NCBI GenBank assembly: GCA_900541745.1
Contig: UQLA01000007.1
Span: 1-64,000 of the forward strand
Direction: 5' to 3'
DNA: 64,000 bases
Source: an uncultured Collinsella sp.
Lineage (GTDB): Bacteria > Actinomycetota > Coriobacteriia > Coriobacteriales > Coriobacteriaceae
The notes under the pieces were generated by a model that saw nothing but the letters and a program-made list of their open reading frames with translations, was not told where the DNA came from and did no database searches. The position numbers and the translations under genes are program-made. Every line of letters begins with the position of its first letter. Within the stretch, counting starts at the first letter, position 1. This document shows, in pieces, positions 24,777 through 32,722 of this stretch.

Positions 24777-27374
24777 CTAGAACGTCTGCTCGTAATCGCT
24801 GTGCTTTTTTGCCGAACGCACCAGGAACTCCTGATTGGTATTGGTGCCCTTGAGGCCCTTGATAAACGACGCGGCCGCGCGCTCGGTATTGTTCATGCCG
24901 GCGAGGATACGGCGCAGGCCAAAGACAAACGGGCGCATCTGCTCGTCGACCAGCAGGTCCTCGTTGCGCGTGCCCGAGGCAACGGGATCGATGGCCGGGA
25001 AGATACGGCGGTCGGCCAGGTCGCGGTCGAGTTTGAGCTCCATGTTGCCGGTACCCTTGAACTCCTCAAAGATGACCTCGTCCATCTTGGAGCCGGTATC
25101 GATAAGGGCGGAAGCCAGGATGGTGAGCGAGCCGCCGTTCTCGATGTTGCGGGCAGCGCCCAAGAAACGCTTGGGCGGATACAGGGCCGCCGAATCGACA
25201 CCGCCCGACAGAATACGGCCCGAGGCGGGAGCGGCCAGGTTGTAGGCGCGGGCAAGGCGCGTGATGGAGTCGAGCACCACCACGACGTCGCCGCCCAGCT
25301 CCACGATGCGCTTGGCGCGCTCGATCACGAGCTCGGCCACGCGAGTGTGGTTTTCGGCGGGCATATCGAAAGTCGAGGCCACGACCTCGCCCTTGATGGA
25401 GCGCTGCATGTCAGTGACCTCTTCGGGGCGCTCGTCGACGAGCAGGCAGATGAGGTGAACCTCGGGATTGTTGATCGAGATAGACTGGCAGATCTTCTTG
25501 AGGATCGTGGTCTTGCCGGCTTTTGGCGGCGACACGATCAGGCCGCGCTGGCCCTTGCCGATCGGCGACACGATGTCGATGGCGCGACCGGTGATGGAAT
25601 CCTTGCCGTGCTCCATACGCAGTGGCTCATTGGGATAGACCGGCGTGAGGTCGCCGAACTTGGGGCGGTTACGGGCCTGCTCGGGATCAAGACCGTTGAC
25701 GGTTGTGATCTTGGCGAGACCGGCGCGCTTGTCGCCGCCGCGTGAGGGGCGCAGCGAGCCCTCGATCACATCACCCGTACGCAGGCGTGCGGAGCGGATG
25801 AGATATGCGGGAACAAAGGCGTCGTCGCTGGACTTCATGTAGCCGTGGGCATGGATGATGCCGGAGCTGTCCGGGCGAATCTGCAGAATGCCCTTGATGT
25901 CGCGGAAGCCCTCGGCCTTCGCGGCGGTGGTGTAGATTTCCTCGACGAGCTCGGCCTTCTTTTTGCCGGTCGTCTCGATCTCGAACTCCTTGGCCTTTTC
26001 GCGCAGCTCAGCGACCTTCATGGCAGCGAGTTCCTCGCGCGAAAGCGTAGGCTCGGTCGGGGCGGCGTTGCGCTCCTTGTTGCGTTGCTTGCGATCGCGC
26101 TGACGGTTGCGGCGGTCGTTGTTGCGCTCGTCTTTGCGCTCGTTGCGCTCGTCGTTGCGCTTGTGCTGACGGCGGTTGGGGCGAGCGTTCTCGTCGGTCT
26201 CGGCGGTCGTGGCGCCCTTGGCCGCCGGAGCTGCTGCGTCGGTGTCGGCCGGGACTTCGTTATCGGCCTTGGTATCGGCATCGGCACTGGGCTCAACATC
26301 GGCCTGCTGCTCGACGGCCTTAGCCTTTGCGGACTTTTTGCGCGTGCGCTTGGGTTTATCGGTTGCCGGCTGATCGGCGTTCTCGGTCTTGGGAGCGACG
26401 TCAGAGGTTGCCTCGACGGCCTCATTGCTAGAATCCTCGGACGCGTCCCTTTTTGCGCCCTTGGCCTTGGACGAGCGCTTGGAAGCGGTACGACGGCTAC
26501 GACCAGGGCGGACATCGATCGACTCGCCCTCGGCGGCAGCGGCGTCCTGGACGGGAGCGTCGGCGACGGGCGCGGGCGCGGCGGTCATCGCGGCGTCCTG
26601 AGCTGCGGCTGCTGCAGCGGCGGCGGCAGCCTTCTCGGCCTCGACGAAGGCCTTGGGCTTGCGGCCGCGACGGTGCGGGCGAAGAGCGGGATCGACGACG
26701 GGAACCTCGTTGGCCTCGGCAGGTGTTGCAGACTCAGAGGGCTGCGCATCCTCCCCTAGCGCAGAACGAGCCGGAGCTTCACCGGACTCTTGAGCCGCCT
26801 GCTCAGCATCCTGCTGAGACTTGGCCGCACGACGACGCGTGCGCGGAGCCGGCTTCTCGGTCGGCTGCCCCGCGACAGGGACCTCGGTGGCCACAGGCGC
26901 CTCGGAGACGGCCGGCGCTGTAAGCTCGGTCAGCGCCGCGGCCTCGCGCTCGGCAGCACGGCGACGGGCGCGCACAACCTGGGCCTCGCTGATCTGCGCC
27001 AGCGCACGGGCCTGCGCGACCTCATCGGAAATCGGCTCGGAGGAATCGGCAACGGTGCGCTTGGTTCGCGTCACGCGCGTGGTACGGCGCTTGGGCTTGG
27101 CAGCCTCCTCGCCATCCGTCACCGACTTAGCCACACGGCGCGTACGCTTGGGCTTTACAGGCACGGCATCCTCATCGGCGGCAGGGGCAACTCCCTCGCC
27201 AGCAGCAGGCGCGACCTTCTCAGCCGATGCGGGCGCAGGCGTCGAAGCGGCCTTGGGGGCCTCAGGAATCGAGGTCTGCACCGGCGCGGGCATCGCGGCC
27301 TGGTCCGACGCAACCGGTGCAGCGGGAGCGGTTTGCGCCGTCGTTATTTCGTTTTCTTGCTGTTGATCAGACAC
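24777..27374 (-). CDS. rho: Transcription termination factor Rho with a very long N-terminal extension
   Basis: The 865-residue protein ends in a standard Rho core: Rho-N (LSREELAAMKVAELREKAKEF), the RNA-binding cold-shock-like domain (GILQIRPDSSGIIHAHGYMKS), Walker A SPPKAGKTTILK, LLVDERPEEVTDMQRS, and DSITRLARAYN. About 430 residues precede it, rich in Ala, Pro, Glu, Lys and Arg, with alternating acidic and basic blocks (for example NERNERKDERNNDRRNRQRDRK). Such extensions occur in high-GC actinobacterial Rho and can bind RNA and modify termination. The size here, half of the protein, is notable. Confidence 0.97.
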   Translation of the reverse strand: MSDQQQENEITTAQTAPAAPVASDQAAMPAPVQTSIPEAPKAASTPAPASAEKVAPAAGEGVAPAADEDAVPVKPKRTRRVAKSVTDGEEAAKPKRRTTRVTRTKRTVADSSEPISDEVAQARALAQISEAQVVRARRRAAEREAAALTELTAPAVSEAPVATEVPVAGQPTEKPAPRTRRRAAKSQQDAEQAAQESGEAPARSALGEDAQPSESATPAEANEVPVVDPALRPHRRGRKPKAFVEAEKAAAAAAAAAAQDAAMTAAPAPVADAPVQDAAAAEGESIDVRPGRSRRTASKRSSKAKGAKRDASEDSSNEAVEATSDVAPKTENADQPATDKPKRTRKKSAKAKAVEQQADVEPSADADTKADNEVPADTDAAAPAAKGATTAETDENARPNRRQHKRNDERNERKDERNNDRRNRQRDRKQRNKERNAAPTEPTLSREELAAMKVAELREKAKEFEIETTGKKKAELVEEIYTTAAKAEGFRDIKGILQIRPDSSGIIHAHGYMKSSDDAFVPAYLIRSARLRTGDVIEGSLRPSRGGDKRAGLAKITTVNGLDPEQARNRPKFGDLTPVYPNEPLRMEHGKDSITGRAIDIVSPIGKGQRGLIVSPPKAGKTTILKKICQSISINNPEVHLICLLVDERPEEVTDMQRSIKGEVVASTFDMPAENHTRVAELVIERAKRIVELGGDVVVVLDSITRLARAYNLAAPASGRILSGGVDSAALYPPKRFLGAARNIENGGSLTILASALIDTGSKMDEVIFEEFKGTGNMELKLDRDLADRRIFPAIDPVASGTRNEDLLVDEQMRPFVFGLRRILAGMNNTERAAASFIKGLKGTNTNQEFLVRSAKKHSDYEQTF

Positions 27375-27518
27375 AGTGTTTGCTCAACTTTCTTTTCAAG
27401 CCCTGTGATCACATGCTCCCTGCATAAACCTTCAGGGCGGCTAAACAGTCTAGCTCCGTACAAAAACAACGGACATCATTGATCTGTATCGAGATGATTG
27501 CGTCATATACGCAGCGTT

Positions 27519-27546
27519 AGTGTAGCACAACCGCCACCACCTGCAA
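27519..27546 (-). promoter_or_regulatory. Probable rho promoter
   Basis: On the minus strand TTGCAG (27541-27546) and TACACT (27519-27524) are 16 bases apart, leaving a leader of about 140 nucleotides before rho. This follows hexamer match and position only. Confidence 0.5.
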
Positions 27547-27600
27547 CTTAGTCATCGAGGACGTTCTTAAACGACTAGCCAAAAGGGACACTCTTTACAA
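27547..27600. repeat. Hairpin family E, degenerate copy
   Basis: GAGGACGTTCTTAAACGACTAG followed by GGGACACTCTT repeats, with changes, the arrangement seen at 48292-48345. Only the core words are conserved. Confidence 0.6.
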
Positions 27601-27630
27601 AGTTCCGGCGTACACCATCGCCACATCATA

Positions 27631-27697
27631 AGTTGCGGTGAAATAGTTCACAAATCCCGGCCAACACCTCTCAAACAGGAACTATTCCACCGCAACT
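27631..27697. repeat. Palindromic repeat family B, copy 2
   Basis: Arms AGTTGCGGTGAAATAGTTC (27631-27649) and the complement at 27678-27697 (one mismatch) enclose about 28 bases. Confidence 0.85.
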
Positions 27698-27795
27698 TAC
27701 ATGGAGAGGCCAGCCGAGCCCCCAAAGATCGTGGTGACCACGAGGCACGAGAGCGGAATCGTCGGTCTCAGGATCGGCTCGCCACGAATCGCGCC

Positions 27796-27925
27796 TATCT
27801 ACTACGTTTGACCCGTGACCCCTGACCATTCCCCCGATCTTCCTAAAATCGCAAGCCAGCTACCTGCAGTTTTAATATCGCACCTTGCGACATGCTTCGG
27901 GGTATGCGACTAAACGTAGTAGATA
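27796..27925. repeat. Long-arm inverted element with ACCTGC core (family C-like)
   Basis: TATCTACTACGTTT (27796-27809) and its exact complement (27912-27925) enclose 102 bases that contain ACCTGCAGTTTTAATATCGC (27862-27881). The layout resembles the elements at 51769 and 54863, whose arms are different but whose interior also has ACCTGCGGTTTTG. Confidence 0.6.
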
Positions 27926-27970
27926 ACCCCGATTCGTGGCGGACGGTTTCGCACCGCTCCCCCCCGGACA

Positions 27971-27996
27971 AAAATGATCCGTTTTCCTCCGTCCCC
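27971..27996. repeat. Repeat family D, copy 1
   Basis: The 26-base word from AAAATGATCCG to CCGTCCCC is repeated exactly at 36923-36948. In this copy the right arm of the hairpin has diverged. Confidence 0.75.
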
Positions 27997-28071
27997 AAGG
28001 GGTCGTTTTCAAAACGATCGCGGATTACGGTGCAAGAACGGCGCAAGCCAACCATACCCCGCATTTTCAAG

Positions 28072-28160
28072 AAACTATAAAGCGTCTACCTGCGGTTTTA
28101 ATTTCGCTATTGGCACCATGATCGCCAGTTGGCGATTCAGCCCCGTAAACCGGTATAGTT
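28072..28160. repeat. Possible further ACCTGC-core element
   Basis: AACTATA (28073-28079) and TATAGTT (28154-28160) flank a segment with ACCTGCGGTTTTAATTTCGC at 28088-28107, matching 18 of 20 bases of the core in the element 200 bases to the left. The arms are short, so the element call is weak. Confidence 0.4.
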
Positions 28161-28207
28161 GCGTTTTTGTAGCATTTTCCAACACGTCAAAAAGCCCCGC
28201 CAAACGC

Positions 28208-28240
28208 AAAAAGCCCGACCTCCGCATGGAGATCGGGCTT
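28208..28240 (-). terminator. Intrinsic terminator of argS
   Basis: The stem AAGCCCGAYCTCC and its complement (28210-28222 with 28228-28240, one G-U pair) is followed on the minus strand by TTTTTG. Confidence 0.85.
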
Positions 28241-28286
28241 ATAGGGCTCAGCAAAGCCGAACCTACACGGTCAAACGACCCGTAGA

Positions 28287-30140
28287 TTACATCTGCTCGG
28301 GTGCGGAAACGCCAACGAGCGTAAGCACCAGGGCGAGCGTCACGCGGACGGCGTCGCAAGCGGCCAGACGGGCGCGCGAGAGCTCGGGGTCGACGGGACG
28401 GCCCTCGCTCGGCAGCACCTGGCAGGCAGCATAGAAGCTGTGGAAGTCGCCGGCGAGCTCCTCGGCAAAGTGCGTCAGACGGAACGGAGCGCGGTCACGG
28501 GCGCAGCTGGCGATGAGGTCGGTGAGCTCGTTGAGCTTGCGCGAAAGGGCGAGCTCGGTCGGATCGGTCAGCAGCGAGTAATCGACGTTCTCACCGATGG
28601 CCTTGGCGGCGACGGCCTTCATGCCCATCTCGTCAGCCTGCTCGGGCGTAACGTCAGCGGCGCGACGCAGGATGGAGCACACGCGGGCGTGAGCGTACTG
28701 CACGTAGTACACCGGGTTGGAGTTGTCGCGCTTCTTGACGGCCTCGATGTCGAAGTCGACCATCTGGTTGGAGCTCTTGGAGATGAGCGTGTAGCGGGCG
28801 GCGTCGGAGCCGACCTCGTCGACGAGCTCCTGCAGGGTCACCATGGTGCCCTTGCGCTTGGACATACGGACGGGCTTGCCGTTGCGCAGCAGGTTGACGA
28901 GCTGACCCAGCAGAACCTCGAACTTGCCGGGGTAACCGAGAGCGTCGCAGACGCAGCGGACGCGCTCGATGTAGCCGTGGTGGTCGGCGCCCCAGATGTC
29001 GATGACGTGGTCGACGCGCTGGAACTTGTCCCAGTGATAGGCAACGTCGGAGGCGAAGTAGGTGTACTCGCCATCGGACTTGATCAGGACGCGGTCCTTG
29101 TCGTCGCCCAGATCGGTGGAGCGGAACCACAGGGCACCGTCCTTGGTGTAGAGGTAGCCCATCTTGTCGAGCTTCTCGAAAGCGCGGTCGACGGCGGAGG
29201 TGCCGGCGGTCTCGCCCTCGGTGTCCTTCACATACAGTGAGCGCTCGGAGAACCAACGATCGAAGTCGCAGTTGACGGCGTGGCAGAGGTCGCGCATGTT
29301 GTCGACCATCTTCACGTAACCGCGCTCGCGGAAGCTCTCCATGCGCTCCTGCTGATCGGCCTCGACCCACTTGTCGCCGTCGGTGCGCCAGAACTCGGCG
29401 GCCTCGTCGATGATGTAGTCGCCGCCGTAGGAGTCCTTGCCCAGAGTCTCGGCAAAGTTATCCTGGTACGGATGGGTCTCGGGATGCTCATCGTTCTCGT
29501 CGGCGACAAAGGCGTCGCGGTCGGCGATCAGCAGCTTGTGAGCCTCGTCGATGTCCACGCCCTGCTTGGCGATGATGTCGGCGAGCTGCATGTAGCGCGT
29601 GCTGATGGAGTTGCCGAAGGTGTTCATCTGAGAGCCGTGGTCGTTGATGTAGAACTCACGCTGGATGTCGTAACCGGCGTGGTCCATAACACGGCAGAGG
29701 GAGTCGCCCAGCGCGGCCCAGCGGCCGTGGCCGATGTGCATGGGGCCGACGGGGTTGGCGGAGACGAACTCGACCTGGGTCTTCAGGCCGCCGCCGACGT
29801 TGGACTTAGCGAAGTCCATGCCCTTCTCGCGGGCCTCGCCAAAGATGGCGTTCTTGACGGCGACGGAGAGGTAGAAGTTGATGAAACCGGGGCCGGCGAT
29901 CTCGACCTTCTCGATCGCAGGGTCCTCGGGCATATGGGCAACAATGGCCTCGGCGATCTTGCGCGGGGCGCAGTGAGCCAGCTTGGCGGACTTCAGGGCC
30001 ATGGTGGAGGTCCACTCGCCATGAGAAGTGTCAGCAGGTCGCTCGATGGCGCAATCGTCAAGTTCAAATGCGGAAAGGTCGCCGGCCTCTTGGGCCGCAG
30101 CAAGCGCAGCGCGTACCAGCTCTTCAATCTTCTCGGGCAT
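28287..30140 (-). CDS. argS: Arginyl-tRNA synthetase
   Basis: The start at 30140 lies behind AAGGAGG. The 617-residue class I synthetase has the N-terminal Arg-tRNA-synthetase domain (IAGPGFINFYLS), the HIGH motif in NPVGPMHIGHGR, and RMSKRKGTM in place of KMSKS, followed by the DALR anticodon-binding domain at the C-terminus (HFAEELAGDFHSFYAACQVL). It charges tRNA-Arg in the cytoplasm. It is monocistronic, with a terminator downstream and a divergent CarD-like gene upstream. Confidence 0.97.
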   Translation of the reverse strand: MPEKIEELVRAALAAAQEAGDLSAFELDDCAIERPADTSHGEWTSTMALKSAKLAHCAPRKIAEAIVAHMPEDPAIEKVEIAGPGFINFYLSVAVKNAIFGEAREKGMDFAKSNVGGGLKTQVEFVSANPVGPMHIGHGRWAALGDSLCRVMDHAGYDIQREFYINDHGSQMNTFGNSISTRYMQLADIIAKQGVDIDEAHKLLIADRDAFVADENDEHPETHPYQDNFAETLGKDSYGGDYIIDEAAEFWRTDGDKWVEADQQERMESFRERGYVKMVDNMRDLCHAVNCDFDRWFSERSLYVKDTEGETAGTSAVDRAFEKLDKMGYLYTKDGALWFRSTDLGDDKDRVLIKSDGEYTYFASDVAYHWDKFQRVDHVIDIWGADHHGYIERVRCVCDALGYPGKFEVLLGQLVNLLRNGKPVRMSKRKGTMVTLQELVDEVGSDAARYTLISKSSNQMVDFDIEAVKKRDNSNPVYYVQYAHARVCSILRRAADVTPEQADEMGMKAVAAKAIGENVDYSLLTDPTELALSRKLNELTDLIASCARDRAPFRLTHFAEELAGDFHSFYAACQVLPSEGRPVDPELSRARLAACDAVRVTLALVLTLVGVSAPEQM

Positions 30141-30482
30141 AGATCCTCCTTGTGTTAAAGCCCCCGAGCTCTTGGTCACTCGTAGGGCAAAAGCCAGAGT
30201 TTGTAGCACTCTATCACAAGCGACGCACACTGTCGCAGGGTAAAGCCAATCGAAATTGCATATGCACAAAAATGACTACCGCTCTTGCGCGGTGGTACAA
30301 AGTTGGCGGTTTGCCTGCAGATTATGCACGCGTTGGAACTGCATAAACATATGAATGGGCGGTGCATTTTATCGAATACTCTTACCTATCGGAGTTGTGT
30401 GCTTTTCCTGCATAAAGTAAGGGTTTACGCACGTCAGCGTGGTATTCTTAACTTACGTGAATTCGTATAAGTTGGAGGTAGC
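30141..30482. other. Divergent promoter region argS / CarD-like gene
   Basis: This 340-base region is AT-richer than the genes. It must hold both promoters, but I could not choose reliable hexamer pairs. No gene or member of the palindrome families is visible. Confidence 0.4.
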
Positions 30483-30968
30483 ATGTTCTCAATCGGTCAA
30501 CACGTCATTCATCCGGGTCAGGGAGTCTGCACCGTCGTCGGTTTTAGGGACGACACGCCGCAGCCCATGTTGTTGCTCGAGACCAAGCAGGGACATGCGC
30601 AGACGATCCTTATGTACCCCGTGGCGCAGGCCGATCGTTTGCACGCCGCCATCTCCCAGCAAGATGCCGAGCACCTGCTGAGCCACTACGACGAGCTCGA
30701 ATGCGACACCTTTACCGAGCGCAACAGCTCGCTCGAGGAGACGCACTTTAAGCAGCAGCTCAAGCTGGGTGCGCCCGAGACGGTCCGCGTGGCAAAAACC
30801 ATGATGCACCGTATTCGCCAGGCCGAGGAAGCAGATAAAAAGCCCAGCTCTTACTACATGCGCGTACTCAAGGAAGCCAAGCGCCGCTCCATCGAGGAGT
30901 TCGCCGTGGCCCTGGGCGTCACCGAGGAGGACGCCGAAGCCCGTCTAGCCCAAGCCGCCCTCAACTAA
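30483..30968 (+). CDS. CarD/CdnL-type transcription regulator
   Basis: The 161-residue product starts with MFSIGQHVIHPGQGVCTVVGF, the Tudor-like RNA-polymerase-interacting domain of the CarD_CdnL_TRCF family, followed by a helical C-terminal domain (SSYYMRVLKEAKRRSIEEFAVALGVTEEDAEARL) that contacts promoter DNA. CdnL/CarD proteins stabilise open complexes at many promoters, including rRNA. A ribosome binding site GGAGG precedes the ATG. A family-A palindrome lies directly downstream and may act as its terminator. Confidence 0.9.
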   Translation: MFSIGQHVIHPGQGVCTVVGFRDDTPQPMLLLETKQGHAQTILMYPVAQADRLHAAISQQDAEHLLSHYDELECDTFTERNSSLEETHFKQQLKLGAPETVRVAKTMMHRIRQAEEADKKPSSYYMRVLKEAKRRSIEEFAVALGVTEEDAEARLAQAALN

Positions 30969-30981
30969 CCCATCCGCACCA

Positions 30982-31022
30982 AAAACCACCACAAAGGGGA
31001 CAGGCACCTTTGTGGTGGTTTT
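30982..31022. repeat. Palindromic repeat family A, copy 1
   Basis: Perfect 16-bp arms AAAACCACCACAAAGG and CCTTTGTGGTGGTTTT surround the 9-base spacer GGACAGGCA. It lies between the CarD-like and HD genes. Confidence 0.95.
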
Positions 31023-31076
31023 CTTGTTCTAGTAGTATTCATTCTTAGCGAAACCCACGAGCACAAGGAGTCCCTT

Positions 31077-31676
31077 ATGGCAGAGCCGCTTACCGCCGGA
31101 ATCACCCGCGACCGCGCGTTCGAACTGCTCAACGAGCACAACAAGGACCCGTTCCACATCACCCATGGCGAGACGGTCGAGGGCACTATGCGCTACTTTG
31201 CGCGCGAGTTCGACCCCGAGAACGAGGAGTTTTGGGGCATCGTCGGTCTGCTGCACGACCTGGATTGGGAGGAGCATGAGGACGACCCCATGAACCACAC
31301 CATCTATGCTGCCGAGATTCTTGAGGGCGAAGGTGCGTCTCCCGAGCTTATCCGTGCCATCCAGACGCACACGTCCGATTTCAACTCTTCGCTGCCCAAG
31401 CCCGAGCTGCAGATGGAAAAGATCCTGTTTGCCTGCGATGAGCTCACCGGCCTGATCGGCGCCGCTGTCATCATGCGCCCGAGCAAGAGCGTCATGGACT
31501 TTACGACCAAGTCGCTCAAAAAGAAATTCAAGGACAAGCGCTTTGCCGCCGGCTGCTCGCGCGACGTGATTTCGCAGGGTGCCGAGATGCTGGGCTGGGA
31601 GCTCCCCGAGCTCTTCGACCGCACCATCGCGGCCATGCAGTCCTTCGCCCCCGACCGCGACACCTTCCAGGCCTAA
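31077..31676 (+). CDS. HD-domain phosphohydrolase-like protein
   Basis: The 199-residue protein has an HD-type metal site: H in PFHITHGETV, HD in GLLHDLDWEEHED, and further His in NHTIYAAEIL and IQTHTSDF. The HD spacing matches the predicted hydrolases of the YedJ-like type often annotated as uncharacterised. The substrate is unknown. It stands between two family-A palindromes. Confidence 0.85.
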   Translation: MAEPLTAGITRDRAFELLNEHNKDPFHITHGETVEGTMRYFAREFDPENEEFWGIVGLLHDLDWEEHEDDPMNHTIYAAEILEGEGASPELIRAIQTHTSDFNSSLPKPELQMEKILFACDELTGLIGAAVIMRPSKSVMDFTTKSLKKKFKDKRFAAGCSRDVISQGAEMLGWELPELFDRTIAAMQSFAPDRDTFQA

Positions 31677-31691
31677 CCGCTCACGCCACCT

Positions 31692-31732
31692 AAAACCACC
31701 ACAAAGGGGACAGGCACCTTTGTGGTGGTTTT
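31692..31732. repeat. Palindromic repeat family A, copy 2 (flanks the RAYT gene)
   Basis: Identical in arms and spacer (GGACAGGCA) to copy 1. It lies 15 bases beyond the 3' end of the REP-associated transposase gene and is inverted relative to copy 3 at the other side. Confidence 0.95.
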
Positions 31733-31746
31733 TAGTTGCATCGGGA

Positions 31747-32505
31747 TTAACCTGCCTTGCGAATTGACCACTCCCCCACGCCCGTCAGGCGCTGGATCTG
31801 ACGGATTGAAAGGCCGGCCCTCCGCATTGCAGCCAAAATCTCGTTTCGTTTGATTTTATCGAGAGCCTTGACATCGGAAAGCTCGCTCAGACCGAACGAG
31901 CGAATCAGCGATAACCCCACATCCAGGGCTTCATCCTCATCGATGCGCCCACCCGTTGGTGGACGAACGACCACACCATTCGATGCGCCCATAAAAGTCT
32001 GATAGTCACGAACGCGCGGAAACGCAAAGCGAACAAACGCTAAATCGACCGTCGCAATAGACGGGTCGCGTTCAACATAATCCAGATGGCTGCTCCATCG
32101 ATACTCGTCGAACAGACAAATCCCGGCCTTTTGCGGATTGAAATGCACATATCGAATAGTATCGAGAAGATACTCATCGCTCAAAATAGGAGCGCTCGAA
32201 AATCTGTCCTGAAAAACATGGCCGACATGCCCATGCCGACGGTTATACCATGTCGCGTAGCAAGACATGACAAGATGCATTGCCTCGCTCACGTTATCAT
32301 CGGGATCGCTTACAACAAGATGAACATGGTTGCCCATCAGACACCAAGCGATAAGTTTGATGTTGAATCGTAATATCGAGGACCGAACAAGTGACAGCAG
32401 CCGCTTCCTGTCTTCATCATCCTCAAACAGGAGCTGCTTGCCATTGCCTCTCATCGTAATGTGATACAGGCCAATCTGCGATTTCTGCCGCGGTTTTCTT
32501 GACAT
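31747..32505 (-). CDS. REP-associated tyrosine transposase (RAYT) with intact HUH motif
   Basis: The second ATG (32505) is chosen because AAGGAG lies at proper distance; an ATG six bases upstream touches it. The 252-residue protein has GLYHITMRGNGKQLLFEDDEDR, the HUH motif in MGNHVHLVVSD, the tyrosine region MSCYATWYNRRHGHVGHVFQDRFSSAPI, and YVHFNPQKAGICLFDEYRWSS. The C-terminus carries a helix-turn-helix (GLSIRQIQRLTGVGEWSIRKAG). It is flanked by inverted copies of the 41-bp palindrome, the arrangement expected of a RAYT and its own REP sequence. It is a single-copy domesticated-style gene, not a full insertion sequence. Confidence 0.88.
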   Translation of the reverse strand: MSRKPRQKSQIGLYHITMRGNGKQLLFEDDEDRKRLLSLVRSSILRFNIKLIAWCLMGNHVHLVVSDPDDNVSEAMHLVMSCYATWYNRRHGHVGHVFQDRFSSAPILSDEYLLDTIRYVHFNPQKAGICLFDEYRWSSHLDYVERDPSIATVDLAFVRFAFPRVRDYQTFMGASNGVVVRPPTGGRIDEDEALDVGLSLIRSFGLSELSDVKALDKIKRNEILAAMRRAGLSIRQIQRLTGVGEWSIRKAG

Positions 32506-32667
32506 GGGCATCTCCTTGCTCTCATATCAAAACATACCGCCACAGCGCATGCAAAGCAGCGAGAATCTACTCACCGATTATGCCGTCCACCTGCCGAAAT
32601 GTCATCTATTGCTTAACGGAAATATGCTTAGATACACTTGAGCAACGAACGAACGCGCGAACAAGCA

Positions 32668-32708
32668 AAAACCACCACAAAGGTGCCTGTCCCCTTTGTG
32701 GTGGTTTT
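32668..32708. repeat. Palindromic repeat family A, copy 3 (flanks the RAYT gene)
   Basis: Perfect 16-bp arms with the spacer in the opposite orientation (TGCCTGTCC). It lies between the RAYT start and the 3' end of proA. Confidence 0.95.
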
Positions 32709-32722
32709 AGTTTATACGGAGT

